Source: Bacteroidia bacterium (lineage in GTDB: Bacteria; Bacteroidota; Bacteroidia; Chitinophagales; Chitinophagaceae). From it: a DNA stretch of 64,000 bases. The stretch is taken from contig JAUIBA010000016.1 in assembly GCA_030427635.1 (NCBI GenBank), positions 25,997-89,996 on the forward strand, read 5' to 3'. A model generated the notes under the pieces. That model made no database searches. It was not told the origin of the DNA and was given only the letters and a program-made list of their open reading frames with translations. Below, piece by piece: positions 28,593 through 37,159 of the stretch. The first letter of the stretch is position 1. Each line of letters starts with the position of its first letter. A program made the position numbers and the translations under genes.

Positions 28593-28818
28593 GCGACCTC
28601 CCCAGGCGGCAAAAAGGACATGCCTTTTTGTGCCTACCTGCGGCAGGCAGGCCGCTCCTTCCGCCGCGGCGAGACAAGTGCCTGGAGGGGAGTTTCCCCT
28701 GATTTGTGAGTGGCAATGTGGGATTCTGATTTTTATTGCGTCAGTTATAAACTGACGAGACTAAGTGAGGCACGAGTTGGCTAAGCTTCAGGGCTACGCG
28801 CCAAATTCTCGCCAGTGT
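28593..28818 (+). repeat. Intergenic structured repeat, copy B (most complete)
   Basis: Module 1 (28593-28690) carries CCCCAGGCGGCAAAAAGGAC and CCGCTCCTTCCGCCGCGGCG. Module 2 (28731-28818) carries the hairpin CGTCAGTT-ATA-AACTGACG, then AAGTGAGGCACGAG and CTACGCGCCAAA. The 707 bases between the flanking genes hold no other supported gene. A separate GC-rich hairpin lies at 28875. Confidence 0.85.
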
Positions 28819-28874
28819 GAGGGGGTAATGTAAGGAGGGGGCACAAGGGTGTGACGTGATATGCCCATGGGCTG

Positions 28875-28898
28875 GTTGCAGGCGGGGACGCCTGCAAC
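28875..28898. repeat. GC-rich hairpin in the gap after copy B
   Basis: A perfect 10-base stem GTTGCAGGCG / CGCCTGCAAC with a four-base loop and no T-run after it. It may be a further part of the copy B element, whose sequence continues to a CGTCAGTGGGTATAAA segment also seen in altered form at the end of copy A. Confidence 0.5.
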
Positions 28899-29048
28899 GG
28901 CGGAAGTTGTGCTTCGTATCAGCATCCCAGACCTACGTCAGTGGGTATAAAGGTGGAATTATTGTATTTTTAATTTCGATGGTATTGGAACATGTACTAA
29001 ATATATTCAGAGACGTTTTGAGCGTGCGTTAAACTGAATAATTATTTT

Positions 29049-29705
29049 ATGAAAAACAGGATTTGGATATTATTGTTAGTGATGTGGCTTGCATCCTCAT
29101 GCAATAACTATAGTGCATTTCCCATAGACGATGAACCTAAAATCAGCGTACAAAACTCTTTGCCCGGGATATGGAAGGTGCTAAATGATACAAATGCAAA
29201 AGATTACATTCTGGTGCAGAACAATGAGGATGTATATGGAGGTAATGAGCTGAATTATCGCCATAGTGAGGATTTAAAAGACGTTTGGAAAATTTACCTT
29301 GAAAAGAAGGAAAACCGCAAGTCTGCTTATTATGTGACAAGGATGAATCTTGGTGGTAAGAATGCACAATACAGGCAATGGGGAGGGTTTATGTCTGTGG
29401 TTAACGAAGATATGTTTTTGAATATTTATTATGCCAATACTGTTTCTTTAGCTGATAAGGATTCTAAATCAAAATATGGGTATTTGCTGGTTCGTATTAT
29501 TGGGTTCTCTGCCCATCGTGATACCGTAAGTATCTCTGTTGTGTCTGATGAAACATTGAAATATCTGAAGAGTGCAAAAGATGTAAGGCAGAGGGTTAAG
29601 AGCAGACTTAATGATCCGGGATTTTATGGAGATACGATGCAACTGTATAAAGTGAGTGACTATCATAGCTCTTTGAATGGGTCTATAGATGTTGCTAACA
29701 AATAA
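29049..29705 (+). CDS. Predicted lipoprotein of unknown function
   Basis: 218 residues. MKNRIWILLLVMWLASSCNN is a lipoprotein signal with the lipid-bearing cysteine at 18. The mature part is beta-rich and hydrophilic, with no recognised motif. Base composition is visibly richer in A/T than the genes on either side of 27-32 kb, which together with the flanking repeats suggests acquired DNA. It is framed by repeat copies B and C. Confidence 0.65.
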   Translation: MKNRIWILLLVMWLASSCNNYSAFPIDDEPKISVQNSLPGIWKVLNDTNAKDYILVQNNEDVYGGNELNYRHSEDLKDVWKIYLEKKENRKSAYYVTRMNLGGKNAQYRQWGGFMSVVNEDMFLNIYYANTVSLADKDSKSKYGYLLVRIIGFSAHRDTVSISVVSDETLKYLKSAKDVRQRVKSRLNDPGFYGDTMQLYKVSDYHSSLNGSIDVANK

Positions 29706-29731
29706 TAGGTATCATCACATCTCTGCTCATA

Positions 29732-29815
29732 TATTGCGTCAGTTATAAACTGACGAGATTAAGTGAGGCACGAGCAGGCTGTGCTTCATGGTTACGCGCC
29801 AAACTCGCCAGTGTA
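29732..29815 (+). repeat. Intergenic structured repeat, copy C (module 2 only)
   Basis: Contains CGTCAGTT-ATA-AACTGACG, then AAGTGAGGCACGAGCAGGCT, GGTTACGCGCCAAACTCGCC and AGTGT. It is nearly identical to module 2 of copy B. Module 1 is absent because the lipoprotein gene ends just upstream. Confidence 0.85.
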
Positions 29816-29875
29816 GTAAAAGTTTAGTTTAAACATTAAATGGTTTAGAAAAACCAGTAGAATAGATAAACTATT

Positions 29876-30142
29876 ATGGAAAAATATTGTTGCGACAAAT
29901 TTCAGTTTCGCTACTCTGGAGAGAAGACAATGGGATTAAATATTAGAATAATAGGTTATGGTAAATCCTTTCAAGAAAGGGCTCAGCTGAATATTGATAG
30001 AAATTTTATAATTACTGAAGGATATGCTGGGAAAATCGAAGATTGTGCTAAGAAGGCGATTATAAATTTCTGTCCCTTTTGTGGTACTAATTTGCGTGCC
30101 TTTTATAAGGATATGAGTTATATACAAGAGATAATGGAATAG
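29876..30142 (+). CDS. Small protein with cysteine pairs, possible zinc ribbon
   Basis: 88 residues. YCCDKF near the N-terminus and NFCPFCGTNL near the C-terminus could form a four-cysteine zinc site, with an additional cysteine at EDCAKK. CPFCGTNL is typical of zinc knuckles in small bacterial proteins. No signal peptide. A/T-rich like its neighbour, and set between repeat copies C and D. Function unknown. Confidence 0.55.
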   Translation: MEKYCCDKFQFRYSGEKTMGLNIRIIGYGKSFQERAQLNIDRNFIITEGYAGKIEDCAKKAIINFCPFCGTNLRAFYKDMSYIQEIME

Positions 30143-30194
30143 ACGATAACGGATTGACGTGACGTCCCCCCACTTTTCGGACATGGCTAAACTG

Positions 30195-30340
30195 GTGAAA
30201 CGGAATTTATGAGTTTTTATTCTTATTGTGTGGGTTTTAGAGATAGGGTAATTATTGATTTTATTATGCCGGTTATAAATTGACGAGATTAGTGCGTTAC
30301 GGGCTGACTGTGCTACATGGTTACGCACAATGCTATGTGC
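30195..30340 (+). repeat. Intergenic structured repeat, copy D (degenerate)
   Basis: Linker TTATTGTGTGGGTTTTAGAG matches copy E (TTATTGTGTAGGTTTCAGAG). Module 2 is degenerate: GGTTATAAATTGACGAGATT, then CATGGTTACGC. The hairpin arms are partly broken. The 371 bases between the flanking genes hold no other supported gene. Confidence 0.7.
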
Positions 30341-30513
30341 CTGTGGTGTAAACAGAGATGGTGGAGGAATGTCGGTTATTTAGTGATTTATCTACTATCC
30401 CGGAAATGTTTGTTTTTATGTTGTTTTTATTGCTCTTTATCTGGGTAATGGCATGGTTTTTGCTATAATTTTTTTTGTTTATATTTATTCCTCACCCTTT
30501 CAAACTTACACAG

Positions 30514-31440
30514 ATGCGTAAACCTCTATTTTCTATTCTCTCCCGCTGTTCTCTTATTTTCATGGCAGCCATTCTTCTTACCAGTAATTCTTATGGACAG
30601 CTTACGGCTCATGCCGGGGGGTATCTGAAGTGGTGTATGGCTACAACCCTCGGGCCGGCACCGCAGCTTGGTGGTTCGCCCTCTGCTACCGGTGGCGAGC
30701 CACCTTATCAGTACCGCTGGACCTGCCTTACGTATAATCCGGGTTCTCCGGGTTCTCTTTCTTTTCCTGTACCATTTGACGATAGTACTGCCGCAAACCC
30801 AATGGCAGTGGCATGGGATTTTGGCTTTTACAGGGATATAGATGTACAACTCAGGGTGACTGATGCAATGGGGGCTGTAGCATATGATACTGCACATATC
30901 CTTACATCGGGCTTTGCATATTTATTGGGTGAATGTGTCAATTACAAGACAGCTTCAGGAGAGGTAGTACTGGAAGCATTGATAGGTGGTGGAGGCTTTG
31001 GCAGAGGACCATTTTCTTATCGCTGGACACCCAATCTGTATTTGTCCAATGATACTATTGTAAATGCGATTTGCAACGCTCCTGTAAATATGGTTTATAC
31101 CCTTCGTATCACAGACTCTTTGGGCTGCAGTGATACCGCGAAGACGCCATGCTATGTATATATATCGAATGCTGCCAATGATATTCACAAAACCCCTGGC
31201 ACGATAAATATATATCCGAATCCACTTACTGAAAATACGGTTATAGACGTTCCTGCCAGCTGGGCCGGGTCTTCCATCAGCTTCTATACTATGGAGGGCC
31301 GTCTGATAACCCGGCAACTGCTACAGCAGGAGGTAACTCCTGCCGATGAGCATTTACGTGCGGCACCGGCAGGCATGTTATATTACAGGGTGCGTGACGT
31401 GACCGGGCATACATTAACTACCGGTAAGGTGGTGAAGTGA
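30514..31440 (+). CDS. Secreted protein with PKD-like domains and T9SS sorting domain
   Basis: 308 residues from the ATG at 30514, which gives the signal peptide MRKPLFSILSRCSLIFMAAI and a cleavage near SYGQ; an in-frame TTG at 30475 is less likely. Two beta-sandwich modules of PKD type follow: about 25-140 (GGEPPYQYRWTC ... VTDAMGAVAYDTAH) and about 145-225 (GPFSYRWTPNLYLSN ... ITDSLGCSDTA). The C-terminus starts INIYPNPLTENTVI and ends LTTGKVVK, a type A sorting domain. Expected location: cell surface or medium. Role unknown. Confidence 0.82.
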   Translation: MRKPLFSILSRCSLIFMAAILLTSNSYGQLTAHAGGYLKWCMATTLGPAPQLGGSPSATGGEPPYQYRWTCLTYNPGSPGSLSFPVPFDDSTAANPMAVAWDFGFYRDIDVQLRVTDAMGAVAYDTAHILTSGFAYLLGECVNYKTASGEVVLEALIGGGGFGRGPFSYRWTPNLYLSNDTIVNAICNAPVNMVYTLRITDSLGCSDTAKTPCYVYISNAANDIHKTPGTINIYPNPLTENTVIDVPASWAGSSISFYTMEGRLITRQLLQQEVTPADEHLRAAPAGMLYYRVRDVTGHTLTTGKVVK

Positions 31441-31470
31441 TATAGCCGATAATGCAGCTTTTGAATATAT

Positions 31471-31515
31471 AAGCACTCCGGAATGGCAAAGTGTTTTTGT
31501 GACTCCGGAGTGCTT
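31471..31515 (+). terminator. Terminator-like stem after the PKD-like gene
   Basis: Perfect 12-base arms AAGCACTCCGGA / TCCGGAGTGCTT with a 21-base loop, followed by GTCTTTATG rather than a pure T-run. Confidence 0.5.
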
Positions 31516-31544
31516 GTCTTTATGATGTATAAAGGTGTGGTTAG

Positions 31545-31760
31545 TGACTACTTCATGCGACAAAATGGGCATGCCTTTTGCGCTCGCCGTGGCAGAGTTA
31601 GGGCCTGCCTGCCACGGCGAGCGCAAATGCCAGGATGGGAATTTTTTCCTTATTGTGTAGGTTTCAGAGAGGGGGTCGGGGTTCTATTTATTTTATTGCA
31701 TCAGTTATAACTGATGCAATAAAGTGAGGCATGAGCAGCCTGTGTTATGTACCTGTGCAT
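31545..31760 (+). repeat. Intergenic structured repeat, copy E
   Basis: Module 1 forms a perfect 19-base stem, TTTGCGCTCGCCGTGGCAG (31577-31595) with its complement at 31609-31627. Module 2 is a perfect palindrome of arms TTGCATCAGTTA / TAACTGATGCAA at 31697-31720, then AAAGTGAGGCATGAGCAGCC. The G-to-A change in one arm relative to copies B and C is matched by a C-to-T change in the other. The 491-base gap holds no other supported gene. Confidence 0.85.
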
Positions 31761-31931
31761 TATGCTCGCCAGAAGAGTTTTCATTTCCCGAAAAGAGTTC
31801 AAATGTCAAAATATTTTCAGTGTATCCCAGGTTTCGGATCATATTTCCCGTCTTTATATCATACACACCAACGCTATTATCCGATATTGCGTATTGCTTA
31901 ATAGTGTACAGGACAAAAAACACCACTTACC

Positions 31932-33284
31932 ATGAAAAACAAACTACTACTAGCACTCTTCTGTGCCATTACGGGCACACCCCTTTACGCGCAATCCATA
32001 ACCACATTTGCAGGAAACGGCTCCACCTCAGATTCCCCCGATGGCACAGTTGTCTCTGCTGCCGCTATTGGTAAACCGCAAAACATTACATGGGATAGGT
32101 TCAGCAATTGCTATTTCTACACTAATGGCAAAATCAGAAAGATAAATGCATCAGGTGTCATCGCTACTATCACCAATTCGTCTGCATCAGGCACTGCTTA
32201 CAGTGGAGATGGCGGCTCTTCTACTGCTGCAGGTATTGACCCTTCCGGCCTTACCTGTGATGCCGATGGTAATATCTACATATGCGATTACTCCAATAAC
32301 AGAGTAAGGAAAGTAAATGCCGCTACAGGTGTTATCACTACCGTAGTGGGCAATGGTTCCCCACGCTCAGCAAGCGGCCCGTCGGGCGATGGCGGCCCGG
32401 CCACTGCCGCATCATTATTACGTCCTAACGCCGTAGCATTCGACCACGCAGGCACTATGTATATTTCCGATCAGTTTTCTATTCGTCGTATAGATGCATC
32501 AGGTACTATTACTACCATTGCCGGTCAGTTTAATGTACAGGGTTATACCGGCGATGGTGGCCCGGCCACGGCTGCTACTATTGGCCTGATATATTGTATT
32601 GCTTCCGATAGTCACAATAACATTTACATATATTCTCACCATAACGCTACTGAGAATGAAATCCGTAAAATTGATGCCGCTACAGGAGTCATTACCACGG
32701 TAGCAGGTGGTGGCACCGATGCCATTGCCGATGGGGCATCAGCTACCGGCATAAAACTGGGTACCGGCTCTGGCATGTTCACTATCACTCCTGCCGATGA
32801 AATCCTCTTTGCCGTTGCTGCGGATGCCCGGGTTATGAAGATTAATGCATCAGGCACTATCACTACTGTGTCAGGAAATGGTACCGCATCTTACTGTGGA
32901 GACGGTGGCCCCGCATCTGCAGCATGTCTGGGTACCATTTTCGGACTCGCATTCGACAACTGTTATGACCTTTATATAGCTGACTTCAGCAACAGTCGCA
33001 TCCGTAAAATTGACTTTGATACGCCATGCCCGCCTGCTGCTGTTAGTCCGGTTGTTACAAAGCAGGCAGGCCTCTTACTTACCCCCAATCCTGCTACCGG
33101 TACAGTAGCTGTCATTTTTGAGCATATTACTACACTTACTATTACAGATATGATAGGAAAAACACACTACGCTGCCACACTGCCGGGTATCAATAGTACT
33201 CAGGTTGATATAAGTATGCTGCCACCTGGCGTTTACAGCCTGATGGTAAATGGTACCGCAACTGCCCGACTATTGAAGCAGTAG
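31932..33284 (+). CDS. Secreted NHL-repeat beta-propeller protein with T9SS sorting domain
   Basis: 450 residues. Signal peptide MKNKLLLALFCAITGTPLYA. About six NHL-type blades follow, each with SGDGGPATAA and IRKIDASGTITTIAG signatures (about 25-365). The C-terminus (about 378-450) is a type A sorting domain, LLLTPNPATGTVAVIFEH ending LPPGVYSLMVNGTATARLLK. The blade motif is the same as in the NHL blocks of the 2810-residue protein at 9.1-17.6 kb, so the two may share origin or partners. No catalytic motif is visible, so binding or scaffolding is more likely. Confidence 0.87.
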   Translation: MKNKLLLALFCAITGTPLYAQSITTFAGNGSTSDSPDGTVVSAAAIGKPQNITWDRFSNCYFYTNGKIRKINASGVIATITNSSASGTAYSGDGGSSTAAGIDPSGLTCDADGNIYICDYSNNRVRKVNAATGVITTVVGNGSPRSASGPSGDGGPATAASLLRPNAVAFDHAGTMYISDQFSIRRIDASGTITTIAGQFNVQGYTGDGGPATAATIGLIYCIASDSHNNIYIYSHHNATENEIRKIDAATGVITTVAGGGTDAIADGASATGIKLGTGSGMFTITPADEILFAVAADARVMKINASGTITTVSGNGTASYCGDGGPASAACLGTIFGLAFDNCYDLYIADFSNSRIRKIDFDTPCPPAAVSPVVTKQAGLLLTPNPATGTVAVIFEHITTLTITDMIGKTHYAATLPGINSTQVDISMLPPGVYSLMVNGTATARLLKQ

Positions 33285-33322
33285 CTGCATTACCGGTATA
33301 TCACAAAGAGATTAAGTACTGC

Positions 33323-34015
33323 TTATGGTGTACTTACCGATACGGGAATGATTTTCCCGTTCATGAACCGGTGATTCTTAGTTGCAAATTCGGCTATGAA
33401 ACGCCCCATTTCACCAGGGCCCACGGGTGCAGTATAACCGGGAAATGCTTCCCGCAGCATTTCTGTATTTACGGCTCCCAGTGCCAGGCAGTTTACTTTT
33501 ATGCCTTTGTCTTTCAGCTCCTCGGCCAGGCATTCTGTAAGGTTGGCCAGTGCGGCCTTACTGGCGCTATATGCCGATAGGCCTGGAAATTTACTTGTTC
33601 CCTGTACGCCGCCCATACTGCCTATGTTCACTATATGCGCTACAGTACTGTCTGTCATATAGGGTAGTACCAGCTGTATGATACGTACAGTGCCAAAAAT
33701 ATTTACCCTCATGGTCAGTTCCCACACATCCACACCAGTCTCTGTAAATGCAGCATTTTTCAGCACACCTGCATTATTGATGAGTACATCTACAGTGCCC
33801 CATTCATTAAGGCGCTGTTGTACTACGGCCATGTCGCCATTGGCTATATCACATACTACAGTTTCTATGTTATTATGCAATGCCCCTTGTTGTAGCGCCT
33901 GCATCGCTTCCGCATTCCGCGCTATCACCATTATCCTGTTCCCGGCATCTGATGCCAGCGCCAGTGCAGTCTCATACCCTATACCCCGGCTACCACCGGT
34001 TAGCACAATATTCAT
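33323..34015 (-). CDS. Short-chain dehydrogenase/reductase
   Basis: 230 residues from the ATG at 34015. Upstream in-frame codons to 34150 overlap the divergent gene and do not look like protein. A classical SDR: cofactor loop TGGSRGIG (6-13), NNAG (80-83), and the catalytic triad S133 (IVNIGSM), Y149 and K153 (YSASK). An NAD(P)H-dependent oxidoreductase of unknown substrate, cytoplasmic. Divergent from the VOC-GNAT fusion gene, with about 80 bases between the start codons. Confidence 0.9.
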   Translation of the reverse strand: MNIVLTGGSRGIGYETALALASDAGNRIMVIARNAEAMQALQQGALHNNIETVVCDIANGDMAVVQQRLNEWGTVDVLINNAGVLKNAAFTETGVDVWELTMRVNIFGTVRIIQLVLPYMTDSTVAHIVNIGSMGGVQGTSKFPGLSAYSASKAALANLTECLAEELKDKGIKVNCLALGAVNTEMLREAFPGYTAPVGPGEMGRFIAEFATKNHRFMNGKIIPVSVSTP

Positions 34016-34094
34016 ACGGCCATAAAAATACGGGATATTAAGTTTCAGAACATTACAGCTACCTTCACATAACATTAATTTGTACGTCTTTCGC

Positions 34095-35435
34095 ATGATA
34101 CAGCTACCTGTTCCCGCACTTGGCAGCATCACTGCCATTAGTATTACCACGCCTCACTTCCAGACCTCGCTGGACTTCTATCGCATGCTGGGCTTTCATG
34201 AAGTGGCCCGTGCTACATGGCCCTTCCCATGGGTGCAGGTAAGTGATGGTGCGCTCCTCATTATGTTGCGTCAGGACAATACACCGGCTTTGGCACTTAC
34301 ATATTTTACTGCCACATATAGCAAAGTGATAAAAATGCTGGATGAGCAGGGTATAGAACTTTCTGAGCGCTCCGGTGATACCGACACAGTGAAGCGTTGT
34401 TCACTTCTGTCTCCCGATGGCATTACCATTCGGGTAGTAGGTATTACAGATGGGTTCAGCCAGCCACCGGGCCCCGGTATGTTACAAATGCCTCAGGAAG
34501 ATTATAGCGACCCCTCAAAATATGCCAACAAAACAATAGGTATGTTTGGTGAGCTGGCACATCCTGTTGCCGACCTGCAGGCATCCATTGCGTTTTGGGG
34601 GAAGCTTGGCTTTACTACTATATCAGAGTTTTCCACACCTTATCCGTGGGCCGTTATTACAGATGGTATTAATGCCGTTGGCCTTCATCAGACTACACAC
34701 TTCCAGCAGCCCGCACTCACATTTTTTGCGTCAGATATGCGTCATAAGATTGATGCATTAAAGCATGCAGGATTGCAGCACTATACACATCGCGGCCCGG
34801 CCAATGTTATTATTGATACCCCCGAGCAGCAACAGATATTTCTGTTTCAGATGGGGGAAGAAAAGGAATTTTCCGCACCCCGCCTGTCGGACATAGCACA
34901 TGCAGTCCTGAAAACACCGCGTCTGCTGCTTAAAGAAATTACCCCCGGCATCATGCATCAGTTGTTCTCCCGGTTCAGCGATGAGGATATTATGACCTAC
35001 CTCTGTATTACAGACCCTGCTATGCTTGCTGCAGAGCGCAGCAACTATGAGCTGGGACTGGAATGGTACCGGGCTACCTATAAAGGTTTTATTATCTGCA
35101 GTCGTGCCAATGGGCGCAGAATGGGACTTATTGGCTACCATACATGGTACACCCGTCATTCCCGTGCAGAGATTGGATACCATCTGGATAATGATGCCGA
35201 TAAAAATAAGGGTTATATGACAGAGGCGCTGTCGGCTGTGTTATCATTTGGGTTTGAAGAAATGGGTCTCAACCGTGTGGAGGCATTTTTAAGCCCGGCC
35301 AATACGCCATCGGTGAGGCTTCTGAAACACTTTGGCTTTGTGGAGGAAGGCCTTTTAAGGCAGCATTACTGCAAAGATGGCGTTGTGGAAGATTCTTTGT
35401 GTTGCTCCCTGTTACGGTCAGAGTATATGAAATAG
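34095..35435 (+). CDS. VOC-VOC-GNAT fusion: two glyoxalase-fold domains and an N-acetyltransferase
   Basis: 446 residues from the ATG at 34095; TTG at 34080 is an alternative start. Residues about 10-120 (ITAISITTPHFQTSLDFYRM) and about 155-260 (HPVADLQASIAFWGKLGF) are two VOC domains of the glyoxalase/bleomycin-resistance type. Residues about 275-445 are a GNAT of the RimJ/RimL type, with TPRLLLKEI, the acetyl-CoA loop region DADKNKGYMTEAL and the C-terminal NTPSVRLLKHFGFVEEGLLR. Such VOC pairs often bind small ligands, so the acetyltransferase may act on or respond to a small molecule. Substrate not known. Confidence 0.82.
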   Translation: MIQLPVPALGSITAISITTPHFQTSLDFYRMLGFHEVARATWPFPWVQVSDGALLIMLRQDNTPALALTYFTATYSKVIKMLDEQGIELSERSGDTDTVKRCSLLSPDGITIRVVGITDGFSQPPGPGMLQMPQEDYSDPSKYANKTIGMFGELAHPVADLQASIAFWGKLGFTTISEFSTPYPWAVITDGINAVGLHQTTHFQQPALTFFASDMRHKIDALKHAGLQHYTHRGPANVIIDTPEQQQIFLFQMGEEKEFSAPRLSDIAHAVLKTPRLLLKEITPGIMHQLFSRFSDEDIMTYLCITDPAMLAAERSNYELGLEWYRATYKGFIICSRANGRRMGLIGYHTWYTRHSRAEIGYHLDNDADKNKGYMTEALSAVLSFGFEEMGLNRVEAFLSPANTPSVRLLKHFGFVEEGLLRQHYCKDGVVEDSLCCSLLRSEYMK

Positions 35436-35438
35436 AAA

Positions 35439-35477
35439 AATGTTGCCTCTGCTGTAAATAGCTGCAAAGGCAACATT
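35439..35477. terminator. Possible terminator stem after the VOC-GNAT gene
   Basis: Nine-base arms AATGTTGCC / GGCAACATT around a 21-base loop containing a smaller GCTGTAAATAGC stem. There is no T-run on the plus strand. Confidence 0.35.
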
Positions 35478-35479
35478 CA

Positions 35480-36258
35480 CCCCAACCATTCAGGTCAGGC
35501 TTGTCCTCATTTAAAACTGTTCGCATTTGTGAGTGAGTGCTCACTTCATAGCAATAGGTTTGTTTTCGGTAATAGAGTCAGCATCGGAAACCTGCCGGAG
35601 TGGATAGTAAGTAATCTGTTTTCACCTGGGTGGTCGGGTTTGTTTTCTGGCAATGGATTTTAAGTGTGTGTTCATAGCCGGGCGTAGGTTATGGCGGTGG
35701 TTTCCGTTGTTTTCATGTACAGGGTTATGTCACAGTGTTGGGTTTAGGTATCATGGTGAGTGGTTATTGAATATTTTAATGCTGTTGAGTAGGTAAGGCA
35801 GCCGTTATTGAGTGGTGAAGAGGAAACAATTGTTTCCATAAGTATTATAGTGAAAGGAACTACTTGCAGATGTAACAGGCTGGTTATTTATAGTAGCTGC
35901 CTTACCTCCCTCAGTATCTTTTTAGTGCTACAGATGCATATTGCATTTTCAGTAGCATCTGTAGTACCATATATAAAGTCAGTAAATAAAGAACGTGTCA
36001 TTGCTGGTATACTTTTATCACTAACCAATTGATTATCAGCAATGTTCTGCAAATAGAAGTGCAAAATCTGTGCAGCCATTCCTTTTGAAATGTGAACGTT
36101 TTGTTTACACACTACAACAAGCTGAATAACAGCCATAAAAACATAAAAAACAATTAATATAAAAACTAACATGCTACTAAAAAAACGATTAACAATCCGG
36201 AAACTGTAGATATATTTCCCCACCTGTAGGAACACCCTTACAACACTATAAAACAAAA
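35480..36258. other. Long intergenic stretch with at most one doubtful gene
   Basis: About 800 bases between the VOC-GNAT gene and the minus-strand methyltransferase. The left half (35480-35800) shows no coding frame I can support. The right half contains the doubtful minus-strand frame listed separately and a 10-base inverted repeat CTACAGATGC / GCATCTGTAG at 35928-35964. It may be decayed accessory DNA. Confidence 0.4.
35888..36172 (-). CDS. Doubtful small membrane protein
   Basis: 94 residues if started at the ATG at 36172. It has one hydrophobic helix at the N-terminus (MLVFILIVFYVFMAVIQLVV) and a hydrophilic remainder. An in-frame start at 36268 would lie inside the terminator hairpin of the next gene, so it is not preferred. 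No family, and no clear promoter or ribosome-binding site, so it could be a chance frame. Confidence 0.3.
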   Translation of the reverse strand: MLVFILIVFYVFMAVIQLVVVCKQNVHISKGMAAQILHFYLQNIADNQLVSDKSIPAMTRSLFTDFIYGTTDATENAICICSTKKILREVRQLL

Positions 36259-36288
36259 CTGCCTGCATTCTGTACAGAATGCAGGCAG
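36259..36288 (-). terminator. Terminator of the minus-strand methyltransferase
   Basis: Perfect 14-base arms CTGCCTGCATTCTG / CAGAATGCAGGCAG with a two-base centre, followed on the minus strand by TTTTGTTTT. Confidence 0.8.
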
Positions 36289-36319
36289 TAAAAAATGGAT
36301 TATTAAATGCAGACTTTAC

Positions 36320-37048
36320 CTATATCTCACCTTCAGCCAGGCAGGTTACACCACACAGCTTATTGGCCGATGCCATCTTCATATCCAGTGAAGAGATGCG
36401 ATACAGAATATTGTTCACAAACGGACTGAAACTTTGCATATTGGATTTGCTGGTATCCTTGTTCTTTTTCAGATTATCCAGCTTTCTGAAAGTCCATATC
36501 ATGGGGAACAGGCTTCCATACAGATAATAGCAGCGGTTTATAGAGTAGTTGGCCTTGTTCAGTACCCCTCTCAGTGTATTGATTTTATACCGGCGGTAGT
36601 GCCCCAGTGCCACATCATGGTTGCTCCACAGTGAGTAAAAAGCAGGTACTGTAATGAAAAAGTGGTTCTTTCCGGTACAGTTGGCCTTAATGTCCTGCAG
36701 CATCTTCAGGTCATCTTCCAGGTGCTCCAGCACATCCATCATCACCACGAGTCCATGCTCTATACGCTGTGGTATATGAGTCATTTTCTCTATCTTCTTT
36801 CCTTGGGTAGCAGCTATTTCATCAGGTGTATAGTTGATATCTACCAGGCATACCTTTTTTATTTTATCGCCAAATGCTTTTTCCAGATTGATGGCAAAAA
36901 AGCCCGAACCAGACCCTACATCTATTATAGTAAGCTCCGGTACCCGCTGCAGCAGATTCCGGGTATACGCTATCAGCGGCTGAATCTTGCTTTGGTAGTA
37001 CCAGTGGTTGTCAGGGTTTACGCCATTCTCTAATTCACGAAGGTCCAT
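36320..37048 (-). CDS. Class I SAM-dependent methyltransferase
   Basis: 242 residues. The SAM-binding loop is IIDVGSGSGFF (41-51). MMDVLEHLEDDLKMLQDIK is the post-II region, and FFITVPAFYSLWSNHDVALG followed by HYRRY is typical of methyltransferases in polysaccharide and surface-sugar loci. No membrane signal at the N-terminus; C-terminal hydrophobic stretches may associate with membrane. Divergent from a second methyltransferase and the GT2/GT-C fusion, which suggests a shared role in lipid- or sugar-linked surface chemistry. Substrate unknown. Confidence 0.85.
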   Translation of the reverse strand: MDLRELENGVNPDNHWYYQSKIQPLIAYTRNLLQRVPELTIIDVGSGSGFFAINLEKAFGDKIKKVCLVDINYTPDEIAATQGKKIEKMTHIPQRIEHGLVVMMDVLEHLEDDLKMLQDIKANCTGKNHFFITVPAFYSLWSNHDVALGHYRRYKINTLRGVLNKANYSINRCYYLYGSLFPMIWTFRKLDNLKKNKDTSKSNMQSFSPFVNNILYRISSLDMKMASANKLCGVTCLAEGEI

Positions 37049-37159
37049 GATGTCAGTTTAGTATGAAGGTGTAAATTTAGCAACTTTAATTACTTTTGAA
37101 ACCCATACAAACGGCTGACCTCACATAGCTGTCTGATATAAATATAATCGTAAGACTCA

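Noticed and set aside
27223..31760. Integron cassette array
   Set aside because: Gene-repeat alternation looks similar, but there is no integrase, no consistent GTTRRRY core at the repeat ends, and one gene is on the opposite strand.
35808..36032. Plus-strand frame of 74 codons
   Set aside because: It starts at TTG in an A/T-rich gap, has no promoter or family, and overlaps a slightly better minus-strand frame.
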